From Alloactinosynnema sp. L-07 (GTDB taxonomy: Bacteria; Actinomycetota; Actinomycetes; Mycobacteriales; Pseudonocardiaceae), in contig NZ_LN850107.1 in assembly GCF_900070365.1 (NCBI RefSeq), positions 1,302,001 through 1,366,000 of the forward strand: DNA of 64,000 nt, read 5' to 3'. Position numbers and translations under genes: made by a program. This document shows positions 57,201-64,000 of the stretch, piece after piece. The notes under the pieces were generated by a model. It searched no databases, had not been told where the DNA came from, and worked only from the letters and a program-made list of their open reading frames with translations. Each line of letters starts with the position of its first letter. Within the stretch, counting starts at the first letter, position 1.

Positions 57201-58422
57201 GTCGCCTGTGGACAACTCCGGGTTCGTGGCCATCGCTGTGCACGACGCGCGGTTCGAGCGGTGGTTGGCCGTCGAGCCGCCGATCGAGGTCACTTTCCAC
57301 CTCGCACCAGAAGCCGCGAACCGCGTCCGCGTGACCGTGGCCGGGCACGCGTCCGTCGTTGTCGAACTCGCGCCGACCTATCCCTCGACACAGCCCGAGG
57401 TCTGGCGCCCGCCCGCCGACGAGCGTGCTCCTTTGCTTACCGGGCAACAGATGTACGACCAGCGCTGGATGTTCCACGGGCCCGCCTACCAAGGCGTCAC
57501 CGAGATCACCGCCATCGGACCCCGGCACATCCGCGGCGTGATCACCACCCCCGCCGCCCCCGGATCGCTGCTGGACAACGCCGGGCACTTCGTCGGCTAC
57601 TGGACCCTCGAAGAGTTCGAGCGGGACAGCCGCACTTTCCCTGTCCGGTTCGGCGGGATCCGCTTCTTCGGGCCGCATCCCCGGCCGGGCGATCGCGTCG
57701 ACTGCCACGCCCGGATCGACACGGTCACCGACACCGCCGTGATCGGCTGCCTGCAGCTCGTGCGCGCCAACGGGACCCTCTGGGCGCAGGCCGACGACTG
57801 GGAACTGCGCCGCTTCGCCAGTGACGACCGGATCCGCGGCGTCGAGCGGCACGGTGGCACGGCACTGCTCGGCGAGTCGCGCGGCGAGTGGGTCGCGGTC
57901 GGCGAGGCGTGGACCGACCTGGCCAGCCGGGAGCTGATCGCCCGCGGCTACCTCACCGACGACGAGTGGGCCGAGTACGAGGCCGCGCCCCCGCGCGGCA
58001 GGCGCCACTGGCTGCTCGGCAGGCTGGCACTGAAAGACGCCGTTCGCGCGCACCTGCTCAGGAGCGGCCGGAAGACCGTCTTCCCCATCGAGTTGAGCGT
58101 GGACGACAGCACGGTGACCGGACGGCACGGCCTCGACCTGCCGCCGATGGAGGTGTCGGTCGCGCACTGCGAAGCGGTCGGTGTCGCCATCGCCCGCCCG
58201 CGCGCGAGCGGTGTGGGCATCGGCTTGGCCGTCGAGGATGCGGAACGGGCCGCGAAGGACGCTGTCGGCAAAGTCGACCCGGGGCAGGCGCGGGTGACCG
58301 CGGCGACGGCTGAGCGGATCACCGTCCGCACCGACACCACCGAATGGCACGTCCACCTCGAAGGACTGTGCCACGCGGGCAAGGACTACATCGTCGCCTG
58401 GACTGGAAAGGACACGAAGTGA
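54259..58422 (+). CDS. PUFA-synthase-like megasynthase II: KS-AT-DH-PPTase-like
   Basis: 1387-residue partner. The N-terminal KS (about 3-440) keeps all catalytic residues: Cys193 (DAACASS), His331 (EAHGTAT) and His367 (GHAMPAAG). It is therefore not a chain-length factor. AT: Ser586 in GHSIGEW, with SGFHTP later. Dehydratase region about 880-1210: LRDHSFFEVP (His898) and LLDNAGHF (Asp1106), a double hot dog. A low-complexity Ser/Pro/Thr insert near 936-965 is built from a 15-bp DNA repeat (57064-57093). The C-terminal 150 residues resemble the PPTases fused to such synthases (WLLGRLALKDAVR, SVAHCEA), but the GVDxE and KEA motifs are not canonical, so activity is doubtful. It overlaps both neighbours. 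Confidence 0.85.
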   Translation: MVSVAVVGMAALFPGAADLDAYWRNVTAGADCVTEAPAGYGLDQFPAARGGFVGELAEVDVIGMGVMPAALPNTEPDQLIALHVAGAAVADSRGGLGDPERVGVILGRGGYITAGLARIDLRVRVAHQLEVTLRELMPELDADTVDRVRERFLAQLGPQSAGSEIGLVPNLAASRVANRLGFGGPAYTVDAACASSLIAIDHAVAELSSGRCDAVLAGGIHHGHDATLWSVFSRLGAVSRSGTIRPFDRDADGLLIGEGTGVVVLKRLADAHRDGDRVYAVVRGTGVASDGGGVSLMHPATSGQVLAVRRAWAAAGLDPAAPDSVGLVEAHGTATPAGDAAEVATLREVFGAGEPAVIGSVKSMIGHAMPAAGIAGLIKAALAVYHGVLPPTLHCANPHPELAETRFRPLATARPWEGPRRAAVNAFGFGGISAHVVVEQDPSSVPPTVVLRLAADTPAELVSLLDKGVSGGTGPCRLSIVEPNPRKLATARRVVAAGAPWRGRNDIWFSPLPLLPAHPVAFVYPGLEADFAPSVEDIATRFGLAVPDLSADTLGGHGTALVAVSRLLDTALRRLGVEPDVLAGHSIGEWTAMIAADMYDDAELDRVLAAFDPRTFRVPDLVFATVGLAAAKLEPRLTGQITLSHDNSPNQSVVCGPADEVDALLAELLDERVLGQVLPFRSGFHTPRLAPFLDQIERESERMSLRPPALPIWSATTTEPYPTDPDAVRALFYRHLLEPVRFRPMIEKMYESGVRVFVQVGPGQLSTVIGDVLHGRDHLVVAASSARHSGLGQLARCVAALWTEGAQVDDTLLTTLPVRPTRTTRLELGGKIVSLGQDAATLIDRVRTETALPADLRTLLAETERASLDVLTAAHGPTRPTSFTREMSLRAMPHLRDHSFFEVPANWPDQHDGFPVVPATELLRQMSEAAEQFASAQSPSAQSPSATTQSAITPSAAPTLPRGDGPWPVYPAGVTNDLRLGSPVDNSGFVAIAVHDARFERWLAVEPPIEVTFHLAPEAANRVRVTVAGHASVVVELAPTYPSTQPEVWRPPADERAPLLTGQQMYDQRWMFHGPAYQGVTEITAIGPRHIRGVITTPAAPGSLLDNAGHFVGYWTLEEFERDSRTFPVRFGGIRFFGPHPRPGDRVDCHARIDTVTDTAVIGCLQLVRANGTLWAQADDWELRRFASDDRIRGVERHGGTALLGESRGEWVAVGEAWTDLASRELIARGYLTDDEWAEYEAAPPRGRRHWLLGRLALKDAVRAHLLRSGRKTVFPIELSVDDSTVTGRHGLDLPPMEVSVAHCEAVGVAIARPRASGVGIGLAVEDAERAAKDAVGKVDPGQARVTAATAERITVRTDTTEWHVHLEGLCHAGKDYIVAWTGKDTK

Positions 58423-58691
58423 GCACCGATACCCTCGCCGCGATCGCGGGGATGATCGAGGAGGTCCTCGGCGGGCCGCAGGGGACGCCGATCACCCGCG
58501 AGACCGGGTTCCAGGACGACCTCTCGTTCGAGAGCATCGACATCGTCGTGCTGGGCAACCACCTGTCCGACCGCTACGGAGCGGCGATCAACTTCCCCAA
58601 GTACCTGTCCGAACTGGAGCTCGACGACATCATCGCGCTGAGCGTCGGGGACCTGGTGGACTACGTCGACTCCTGCCTGGAGCCCGTCTGA
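58419..58691 (+). CDS. Free acyl carrier protein of the synthase cluster
   Basis: 90-residue stand-alone ACP. The phosphopantetheine site is DDLSFESIDIVV with Ser39. Helices before and after have the usual four-helix spacing (LAAIAGMIEEVLGG; LDDIIALSVGDLVDYVDS). The site (ES) differs from the SIDSIKR type in the synthase, so it is a separate carrier, perhaps for a starter unit or for product off-loading. GTG at 58419 overlaps the previous stop (GTGA), and the stop overlaps the hydrolase start (TGATG). Confidence 0.9.
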   Translation: MSTDTLAAIAGMIEEVLGGPQGTPITRETGFQDDLSFESIDIVVLGNHLSDRYGAAINFPKYLSELELDDIIALSVGDLVDYVDSCLEPV

Positions 58692-59455
58692 TGCCGTACG
58701 CCGACAGCAACGGCCTGCGGCTGCACGTCCAGCGGCTGCCCCGGCAGGGCCCGCCCGTGGTGTTCATCCACGGCCTGCTCGACACGCTGGCCTGCTGGTA
58801 CTTCACCCTCGCCGCGCCCACCGCCGACCTTGGCTTCGACGTCATCACCTACGACCTGCGCGGCCACGGCCGCAGCGACCGCCCGCGCACCGGCTACACC
58901 CTGGGCCACTCCACCGACGACCTCACCGGGCTGCTCGACGCGCTCGGCGTCGACGGGCCCGTCCACTTGGTCGGCTACTCCTTCGGCGGCACTGTCGCCT
59001 TTTCGTATGCCCACCGCTACCCGGGCGCCGTGGCGTCGCTGACCGTCATCGAGTCCGAACCGCCGACCGCGGCGTGGGCGGAGCGGACGACGGCAGGACT
59101 GGGGAAGGTCGAGACCGCGCTGCTCGACCGGGACTACCTGACCGACCAGCCTGAGGTGGTCCACAAGATGGCGCTGGCCCGGGAGAAGATGACCACCACC
59201 ACCGACGCCGCCGCGGACCTCGTCGCCTCCGAGTGGCTGCTCGACGACGAACAGGTGCGGTCGATCAAGCACCCGGTGCTGCTCGTCGTCGGCGGGGACT
59301 CGGACCTGGCCGCCCGGCTGGACGCCGCCCCGCCGCTGCTCACCGACTGCCGGGTCGAGGTCGTGCCGGGGCACGGGCACATGCTGCTCAGCTCGGCGCC
59401 GCGCGAGGTCGGGGCACTCGTCCTCCCATGGCTGAGCAACCACCTGGTGCGCTGA
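58691..59455 (+). CDS. Alpha/beta hydrolase of the synthase cluster
   Basis: 254-residue alpha/beta hydrolase with a serine nucleophile in VGYSFGGTVAF, an oxyanion-type HGLLDT near residue 27, and a late histidine in VPGHGHMLL. There is no signal peptide. Coupled to the ACP and glycosyltransferase genes, it is a good candidate for the thioesterase that frees the acyl chain. Ester hydrolysis of a later intermediate is the alternative. Its overlap with both neighbours argues for stoichiometric co-expression. Confidence 0.85.
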   Translation: MPYADSNGLRLHVQRLPRQGPPVVFIHGLLDTLACWYFTLAAPTADLGFDVITYDLRGHGRSDRPRTGYTLGHSTDDLTGLLDALGVDGPVHLVGYSFGGTVAFSYAHRYPGAVASLTVIESEPPTAAWAERTTAGLGKVETALLDRDYLTDQPEVVHKMALAREKMTTTTDAAADLVASEWLLDDEQVRSIKHPVLLVVGGDSDLAARLDAAPPLLTDCRVEVVPGHGHMLLSSAPREVGALVLPWLSNHLVR

Positions 59456-60591
59456 TGAGCCGTTTCCTGCTCGTCGTCCCGCCGCTCGTCGGCCATGTCC
59501 TGCCCCTGCTCGGCGTGGCCTCCGCCCTCACCGAGCGCGGCCACGAGGTAGCGTGGGCGGGCGCGGGCGGCTGGCTGCGGTCGATCGCGCCCGACCACGC
59601 CGTGTTCGACTGCGGGATCGACGCGTTCGCCTCGGACGCGCAACGCCCGCCGGACCTACGCGGTGCCTCGGCGCTGAAGTTCCTCGTGCAGGACTATCTG
59701 GTGCCGTTGGCCGAGGCGATGCTCCCCGCCGTCACCGTCGCGATCGAGCGGTTCCGCCCCGACGTCGTGGTCGCCGACCAGCAGACCTACGCGGGCGCGC
59801 TGGCCGCCGACCGCCTCGGCCTTCCGTGGGCGACCTCGGCGTCGACATCGGCCGAACTCTCCGACCCGTTCTCGCCCAAGGTCGGGCAGTGGGTGATCGA
59901 CCAGCTCGACAGACTGCGCGACCGGTCCGGGGCCACCGCCGATCCGCGCTTCTCCGAGCAGCTGATCTTGGCCTTCACCACCCCCGAACTGACCGGCCCG
60001 TTGTCCACTGTGGCGCGACCGGTCCGGTTCGTCGGCCCGATCCTCGACGGCCGCGCGCCCGCGAAATGGACGCCACCCTGGCCGGACTCGGACGTCCCCA
60101 CGGTGTTCGTCAGCCTCGGCACCGCGAACGCGAACGCGGGCGCACGGTTCCTCACGGAGTGCGCGAAGGCGCTGTCCCGGCGCGACGACCTCCGGGCGGT
60201 GATCGTGGACCCGGCCGGACACCTCGGGCCGCAACCGCCCACGATCAACGTGGCCCCGTTCGTCCCCCAACTGGCCGTCCTCGCCCACACCGCGCTCGTC
60301 GTCTGCCACGCGGGCCACAACACGGTGGTCGAAGCGCTCTGGCACGGGCTGCCGCTGGTCGTGGCACCCATTCGCGACGACCAGCAGGTGATCGCGGGTC
60401 AGGTCGTGGAAGCCGGGGCGGGCGTGCGATTGCGGTTCACCCGCGCGAGTGCCGAGGACATCGCCGACGCGGTCGACGCGGCCCTGGCGAAACCGGAGTA
60501 CGCGCAGGCCGCCCGCCGGATCCAAACCTCCTTCCACAGCGGGGGCGGCGCGGTCGCGGCAGCGGGTCTGCTGGAGGAGTTGATCAGGTAA
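59455..60591 (+). CDS. GT1 glycosyltransferase of the synthase cluster
   Basis: 378-residue GT-B enzyme of the MGT/UGT type. The N-terminal acceptor domain starts LVVPPLVGHVLPLLGVASAL. The C-terminal donor domain has HAGHNTVVEALWHGLPLVV and then PIRDDQQVIAG, the PSPG-like sugar-nucleotide site. Relatives glycosylate macrolides, polyenes and other lipophilic acceptors with UDP- or dTDP-sugars. As the last gene of the coupled set it implies a glycosylated lipid product. The donor sugar cannot be read from sequence. Confidence 0.9.
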   Translation: MSRFLLVVPPLVGHVLPLLGVASALTERGHEVAWAGAGGWLRSIAPDHAVFDCGIDAFASDAQRPPDLRGASALKFLVQDYLVPLAEAMLPAVTVAIERFRPDVVVADQQTYAGALAADRLGLPWATSASTSAELSDPFSPKVGQWVIDQLDRLRDRSGATADPRFSEQLILAFTTPELTGPLSTVARPVRFVGPILDGRAPAKWTPPWPDSDVPTVFVSLGTANANAGARFLTECAKALSRRDDLRAVIVDPAGHLGPQPPTINVAPFVPQLAVLAHTALVVCHAGHNTVVEALWHGLPLVVAPIRDDQQVIAGQVVEAGAGVRLRFTRASAEDIADAVDAALAKPEYAQAARRIQTSFHSGGGAVAAAGLLEELIR

Positions 60592-60603
60592 CGCAGTCGC
60601 GCG

Positions 60604-61182
60604 GTGGCGGGGATGATCGAGTTCTGGTCCCATGGGTGGGTGTCTCCGCCCACCCGCGAGCAACTCGCCGCCGCCCGCGACCGCACCATTCCCGACGTCC
60701 TGGGCACCGACCTGACTGTGTTGTTCTGCGGTATCAACCCGAGCCTGTACTCGGCCTACACCGGACACCACTTCGCCCGCCCCGGCAACCGCTTCTGGCC
60801 CGCGCTGCACCAGTCCGGCTTCACCCCACGCCTGCTGCGGCCCGCCGAGCAGCACCTCTTGCCGGGCTTCGGCCTCGGCCTGACCAACCTCGTCGCCCGA
60901 GCGACGGCGCGCGCCGACGAGGTAAGTCAAGACGAACTGGCCGCGGGCGGCGAACGGCTGAGCGCGCTGGTCGAGCAGTACCGGCCGCGCACCGTCGCGA
61001 TCGTCGGCGTGACGGCCTATCGGGCGGCGTTCGGTGCGCGGGAAGCGGTGATCGGCCCGCAGGCGGCAGGCCTGGGATCAGCCGAGCTGTGGATGCTGCC
61101 GAATCCGAGCGGCCTCAACGCGCACTACCAACTCGGGGAGTTGGCCGCCGAGTTCCGCACGCTGCGGGAGCGGACCCGGTGA
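60604..61182 (+). CDS. mug: G/U mismatch-specific DNA glycosylase (Mug)
   Basis: 192-residue Mug/TDG-family DNA repair enzyme that removes uracil and ethenocytosine opposite guanine. The catalytic loop GINPSLYSAYTGHHFARPG and the later WMLPNPSGLNAHY are the family motifs. GTG at 60604, or ATG at 60613, starts it 12-21 bases after the glycosyltransferase. It may share the transcript, but its role is housekeeping. Confidence 0.92.
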   Translation: MAGMIEFWSHGWVSPPTREQLAAARDRTIPDVLGTDLTVLFCGINPSLYSAYTGHHFARPGNRFWPALHQSGFTPRLLRPAEQHLLPGFGLGLTNLVARATARADEVSQDELAAGGERLSALVEQYRPRTVAIVGVTAYRAAFGAREAVIGPQAAGLGSAELWMLPNPSGLNAHYQLGELAAEFRTLRERTR

Positions 61183-61845
61183 TCACCGCACCACCAGGCT
61201 GATCAACTCGTTGACGGGCAGCGCGAGCGGTGCCTGCCGCGCCACCGCGCTGACCGTGCGCCATAGGCGTCCGGGTGCATCGGCGGAAGGTGCCCGTCGA
61301 TGCCCTCCTGCGACGCGTCGCGGGCCGCGCACAGGCCCGCGGCCACGTCGAGTCTGCCGTCGGCGACCGCCACGCCCGCGAACCCCTCCAGGCACCACGC
61401 CAGCTAGAGCGGGTTGCCGATGTCGTGAAAGACCTTCGCCGCCTCGTCGAAAGCGGTTCGAGCCCGCTCGACCTGGCCCTCGGCCATGCGCGCGTGCCCG
61501 ACGGTGGTGGCCGCCATGGCGATCGCCCACCGGTCGTCGAAGCGGCGCGAGCCCGCCAGACTGTCCAACCCCAGATCGAGGGCGCGCTGCGCGTCGCCGG
61601 CAAGCAGGGCGACCTGGCTGAGGTGGGTCAGGATCTGCACGGCGACTCGCTAGTCGCCCAGTGACCGGTGCAGCGCAAGGCATTCCTGGAAGTAGGCGTC
61701 AGCCCGGACGCGTTCGTGCCGCGCTGAAGCAGACCCTCGGCGATCTTGGCGGTCTCGCCGAGTTCGCGGAACAGCGCGACGGCCTCCGTCGGGTAGTCAT
61801 CGGATCGCTTGAGGGCCTCGACCAAGCCGACCGCGCCGCAGCTGT
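61183..61845 (-). pseudogene. Remnant of a TPR-containing transcriptional regulator (LuxR/AfsR type)
   Basis: The C-terminal third of a large ATPase/TPR regulator survives in pieces. GLVEALKRSDDYPTEAVALF and FRELGETAKIAEGLLQRG are followed, after a frame change, by ADAYFQECLALHRSLGD and an in-frame stop near 61650. Then come ILTHLSQVALLAGDAQRALD and a second stop near 61404. AWCLEGFAGVAVADGRLD follows, and the final segment (SAVARQAPLALPVNELISLV) needs another frame change. The 5' two thirds, including any nucleotide-binding and DNA-binding domains, are missing. The gene is non-functional. Confidence 0.75.
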
Positions 61846-61848
61846 GTG

Positions 61849-62116
61849 ACCTTGTGGTCTGCCTGCGTGACGCCTTCCCCGACCTGCGGTCGCACATCGA
61901 GGAGCAGATCGCCGGGGGCGACACCCTCGTCCGGCGGCTGACCGTGACGGGCACCATTGCGGCGCGGCCTTCAACGGGTGCCCACGACCGGCAAGCGCAT
62001 CCGGATCAGCGCCGTGTCGATCGCCCGCATGGGCCCCGACGGGCGCTTCGCGGAGCAGTGGACCCTGCACGACCGGCACGCGGTGCTCGCCCAACTCGGC
62101 GCGGAGGCGCCGTCAT
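61849..62116 (+). pseudogene. Fragment of a SnoaL-like ester cyclase
   Basis: DAFPDLRSHIEEQIAGGDTL, then LVRRLTVTGT, followed after a frameshift near 61960 by the continuation VPTTGKRIRISAVSIARMGP and FAEQWTLHDRHAVLAQLG. Together they match the middle and end of SnoaL-like polyketide or ester cyclases. The N-terminus is absent, and the upstream end runs straight into the regulator remnant. Confidence 0.65.
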
Positions 62117-62445
62117 GTCCACCGACAGGCCGATGGGCATCACCGTCACCCGCGCCCGACACCGACGACATGGTGGCCGTCCATCGGATCTTCCGCCGGG
62201 AGCTCCGCCTGCTCGCGCGGATCGTCCGCAGGTGCCCGCCTGTCGTCGTGCCGCGAAGCGGTCGCCGCGCACCTCGAGTTCATCCTGACGGCGCTGCACA
62301 ACCACCATGAGACCGAGGATGAGTACTTGTGGCCGAAGCTGGTCGATTGGGCCGCGCCGGCGGAGCTGACCGAGCGGATGGCGGCCCAGCACTCGGCCTC
62401 GCCGAGCACATCGAACGGGCAACGGACTTGCTCGCGCCCCTAGGC
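62114..62445 (+). pseudogene. Frameshifted hemerythrin-domain protein
   Basis: ATGTCCACCGACAGG begins a plausible protein. The pieces DTDDMVAVHRIFRRELRLLA, AVAAHLEFILTALHNHHETE and DEYLWPKLVDW, with LTERMAAQH later, are a hemerythrin HHE domain spread over at least three frames. Iron-binding His and Glu residues are still recognisable. The shifts make it non-functional. Confidence 0.65.
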
Positions 62446-62713
62446 GACGTGGAGATCCGGCGGTTCGTCAGCGACCTGCACCACCCGGTGCACGTCCACT
62501 TGGCCCTTCCAGGTCGTCTCCCGCCGCGGCGGCGACCCGGGCCCACACGACGACGGGTGGAAGGACACCGTGGACATCGGGCCCGCGGACTTTGTGGACG
62601 TCGCGGTCCGCTTCACCGGCCACACCGGGCGCTATCTGGTGCACTGCCACAATCTTGAGCACGAGGACATGGTGATGATGGCCCGCTTCGACACCCGGAC
62701 GGCTACCGCCTGA
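62446..62713 (+). pseudogene. C-terminal remnant of a multicopper oxidase
   Basis: RFVSDLHHPVHVHLA, then after a shift of frame near 62508 FQVVSRRGGDPGPHDDG, DTVDIGPADFVDVAVRFTGH and TGRYLVHCHNLEHEDMVMMA up to a TGA at 62711-62713. HPVHVHL and HCHxxxHxxxxM are the copper-binding motifs at the C-terminus of multicopper oxidases such as bilirubin oxidase or CotA. Only the last 85 or so residues remain. Confidence 0.75.
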
Positions 62714-63443
62714 CCGGCATCCCGAACGCGGTGTGCTCCTCGGCGCGGTTGCCCTTGCGGAGCAAGGCCGTCCAGAGAAAGGACTCCCCGAAGCTCGCGG
62801 AGTCAGCCGGTTCGTCCCGCATCCGGCGCAACTCGACCTCCGTCAGGTCCGAGAAGATCCACCGCAACGACTCCGGCGTGTATGCCAGCCCCCCATCAAG
62901 CCGCGCGTTGCAGTAGAACGCCGCGTCTGCCAACTCGGACCCCATCGCCCCGGCCGCGAAACACGTCAGGGCGAGGTGCCCACCAGGAGCCAGCGCCCGG
63001 TCGAGGAGATCGAGATAGCTGACCCGGCGGTGCGGGGGGAGGTGGTGGAAGCACCCGGAGTCGTAGATCAGGTCGTACGGCCCGCCGAGATCGTCAGCCG
63101 CGAACGCGTCCGCGCACCGAAACCGAACCTGGACCCCAACCTCCCGCGCGCGCTCCTCAGCCCAGCCGACAGCCGTCGGGGAAAGGTCGACGGCATCCAC
63201 ATCGAACCCAACCGACGCGAGGTGGATCGCGTTGCGCCCCGGCCCACAGCCCAGGTCGAGGGCACGGCCTTGGGTGAGCAGGCCTCGGTCGAGGTAGTCG
63301 AGGAGATTCTCGTCCGGTTTCGCCACGAAGAACGGCACGGGCTTGTCCCGGTCGGCGTAGAACTGGTCCCACCACGTGGAGCCCGCACCGGCCGTCCACC
63401 GGTCCGCGTCCCGCGCGAACAACCCGTCGAGGAGCCGCAGCAC
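62703..63443 (-). CDS. Class I SAM-dependent methyltransferase
   Basis: 246-residue methyltransferase. ALDLGCGPGRNAIHLA is motif I. VDAVDLSPTAVGWAEERA holds the acidic residue that binds the SAM ribose. DLIYDSGCFHHLPPHRR follows, near motif IV. The substrate is unknown. TehB-like and small-molecule O- or N-methyltransferases share this layout. The last few codons overlap the multicopper-oxidase remnant on the other strand. The gene is intact, unlike the four remnants to its left. Confidence 0.87.
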   Translation of the reverse strand: MLRLLDGLFARDADRWTAGAGSTWWDQFYADRDKPVPFFVAKPDENLLDYLDRGLLTQGRALDLGCGPGRNAIHLASVGFDVDAVDLSPTAVGWAEERAREVGVQVRFRCADAFAADDLGGPYDLIYDSGCFHHLPPHRRVSYLDLLDRALAPGGHLALTCFAAGAMGSELADAAFYCNARLDGGLAYTPESLRWIFSDLTEVELRRMRDEPADSASFGESFLWTALLRKGNRAEEHTAFGMPVRR

Positions 63444-63528
63444 GTCGTCGACTGAGCGTATGTTTCGGTCTATCGCACCGCCGTCAGGAACGAGGCGATC
63501 TTACCCGGAAACTGCACAAAACCCCAGC

Positions 63529-63771
63529 TCAGGCCATGTTTCCTCCTCTCCGTCGAGTGTCGGGCAGTGTGCGCGGGTGGTCGTCCGACGGTGCCCTCTT
63601 CGATGAGTGAGGTCGAGGTTGGCTCCGGGCGGACGGGACCGCCCGCTCCCGTTGAGGGGCCTCGCCGTGGGTGTACGGGTCGGGAATGTCGTCCTCGTGA
63701 CTGAAGCCGGACGTCAGCTCATGCCGGTGGGCGTAGTCCAGGTACCGGTCATCGATCCCGCTCACGTTCAC
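63529..63771 (-). CDS. Doubtful small protein
   Basis: 80-residue open frame starting GTG. The first 40 residues (NVSGIDDRYLDYAHRHELTS and then GFSHEDDIPDPYTHGEAP) look protein-like with many acidic residues. The second half is Arg/Pro/Ser-rich and could be non-coding. I recognise no family. Confidence 0.3.
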   Translation of the reverse strand: MNVSGIDDRYLDYAHRHELTSGFSHEDDIPDPYTHGEAPQRERAVPSARSQPRPHSSKRAPSDDHPRTLPDTRRRGGNMA

Positions 63772-63881
63772 CCGCTCTCGCGGCTGCTCGTGATCACTTG
63801 CATTGCCGGACGGACGTCGAGTGCTACGTCTTGCTGGTCACCCTCCCTTCCGTGGTCTGGTCGTCGTCGCAGGGGCTGGGG

Positions 63882-64000
63882 TCACCGCGTGCTGCCGGTC
63901 GCGCGGGCGTTCGGGTGGTTCGCACGGGGTGTGCGGGTTGCGCTGAAGGCGGTGAAGAGGAGGCGGAGGCCGATCAGTGCGCTGATCAGCAGCAGGTTGT
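63882..64000 (-). CDS. 3' end of a membrane protein, runs off the right edge
   Basis: On the minus strand the last 39 codons before a TGA at 63882-63884 read NLLLISALIGLRLLFTAFSA, followed by TRTPRANHPNARATGSTR. This is a hydrophobic helix followed by a short basic tail, typical of an inner-membrane protein C-terminus. The rest of the gene lies outside the window. The 110 bases between it and the preceding small frame hold nothing clear. Confidence 0.4.
   Translation of the reverse strand, partial: NLLLISALIGLRLLFTAFSATRTPRANHPNARATGSTR

Noticed and set aside
47543..58422. Enediyne polyketide synthase
   Set aside because: Enediyne synthases are single proteins with KS-AT-ACP-KR-DH-PPTase and a partner thioesterase in an enediyne cassette. 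Here there are two subunits, two KS domains, tandem Pfa-type ACPs and fused flavin barrels, and no cassette genes.
61404..61640. Small intact TPR protein
   Set aside because: It begins and ends at in-frame stops inside a longer homologous stretch that continues on both sides, so it is a slice of a broken regulator.

Overview
The window is chromosomal DNA of a high-GC actinobacterium. It carries whiA, rbpA, the opcA/zwf pair, an actinobacterial suf operon and mptB. Gene order and protein style best fit the order Pseudonocardiales (relatives of Saccharothrix, Actinokineospora or Lentzea). That placement is by recognition, not by a search. The left three quarters are mostly conserved core genome, the right quarter is accessory.

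Layout. 1-2512 holds the end of rapZ, then yvcK and whiA, a conserved cell-envelope and sporulation operon. 2581-5807 has an epoxide-hydrolase-like enzyme and a secreted nuclease. 5808-6292 is a structured intergenic region with a CRP-like palindrome and a candidate C-loop small RNA. 6293-10087 is gap-pgk-tpiA, then secG and rbpA. 10283-15895 has an orphan histidine kinase, a fused pabAB and a double-domain secreted glycerophosphodiesterase. 15939-24312 (minus strand) is tkt-tal-pgi-zwf-opcA-pgl, the complete oxidative pentose phosphate entry plus transketolase and transaldolase, mostly with overlapping stops and starts. 24621-36521 runs from ctaB to ctaA (heme O and heme A synthesis), but roughly 10 kb of other genes sit between them. 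These include a TetR-controlled flavin monooxygenase, an orphan sugar-ABC ATPase, an unrecognised membrane/cupin/HD operon, an FKBP lipoprotein, a secreted protein and qor. 36780-40499 has a DoxX-like protein, an ABC-2 exporter and mptB. 40612-47169 is the sufR-B-D-Rieske-C-S-U-T iron-sulfur assembly operon, with a SufR-type operator on the sufR start codon.

The most notable locus is 47543-60591. Five translationally coupled genes encode a two-subunit iterative synthase resembling polyunsaturated-fatty-acid (Pfa) synthases, a free acyl carrier protein, an alpha/beta hydrolase and a UDP-sugar-type glycosyltransferase. The first subunit carries two nitronate-monooxygenase/PfaD-like barrels fused ahead of KS-AT-ACP-ACP-KR. 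The second carries a KS with an intact catalytic triad, an AT, a dehydratase region and a degenerate phosphopantetheinyl-transferase-like end. The reading favoured here is a reduced or unsaturated acyl chain that is released and glycosylated, that is, a secondary glycolipid. The product cannot be read from sequence.

The right end is eroded. After a mug-type DNA glycosylase, 61183-62713 packs remnants of at least four unrelated genes (TPR regulator, SnoaL-like cyclase, hemerythrin, multicopper oxidase), all broken by stops or frameshifts. A methyltransferase, a doubtful small gene and the tail of a membrane protein close the window. No rRNA, tRNA, CRISPR array or intact transposase was seen.
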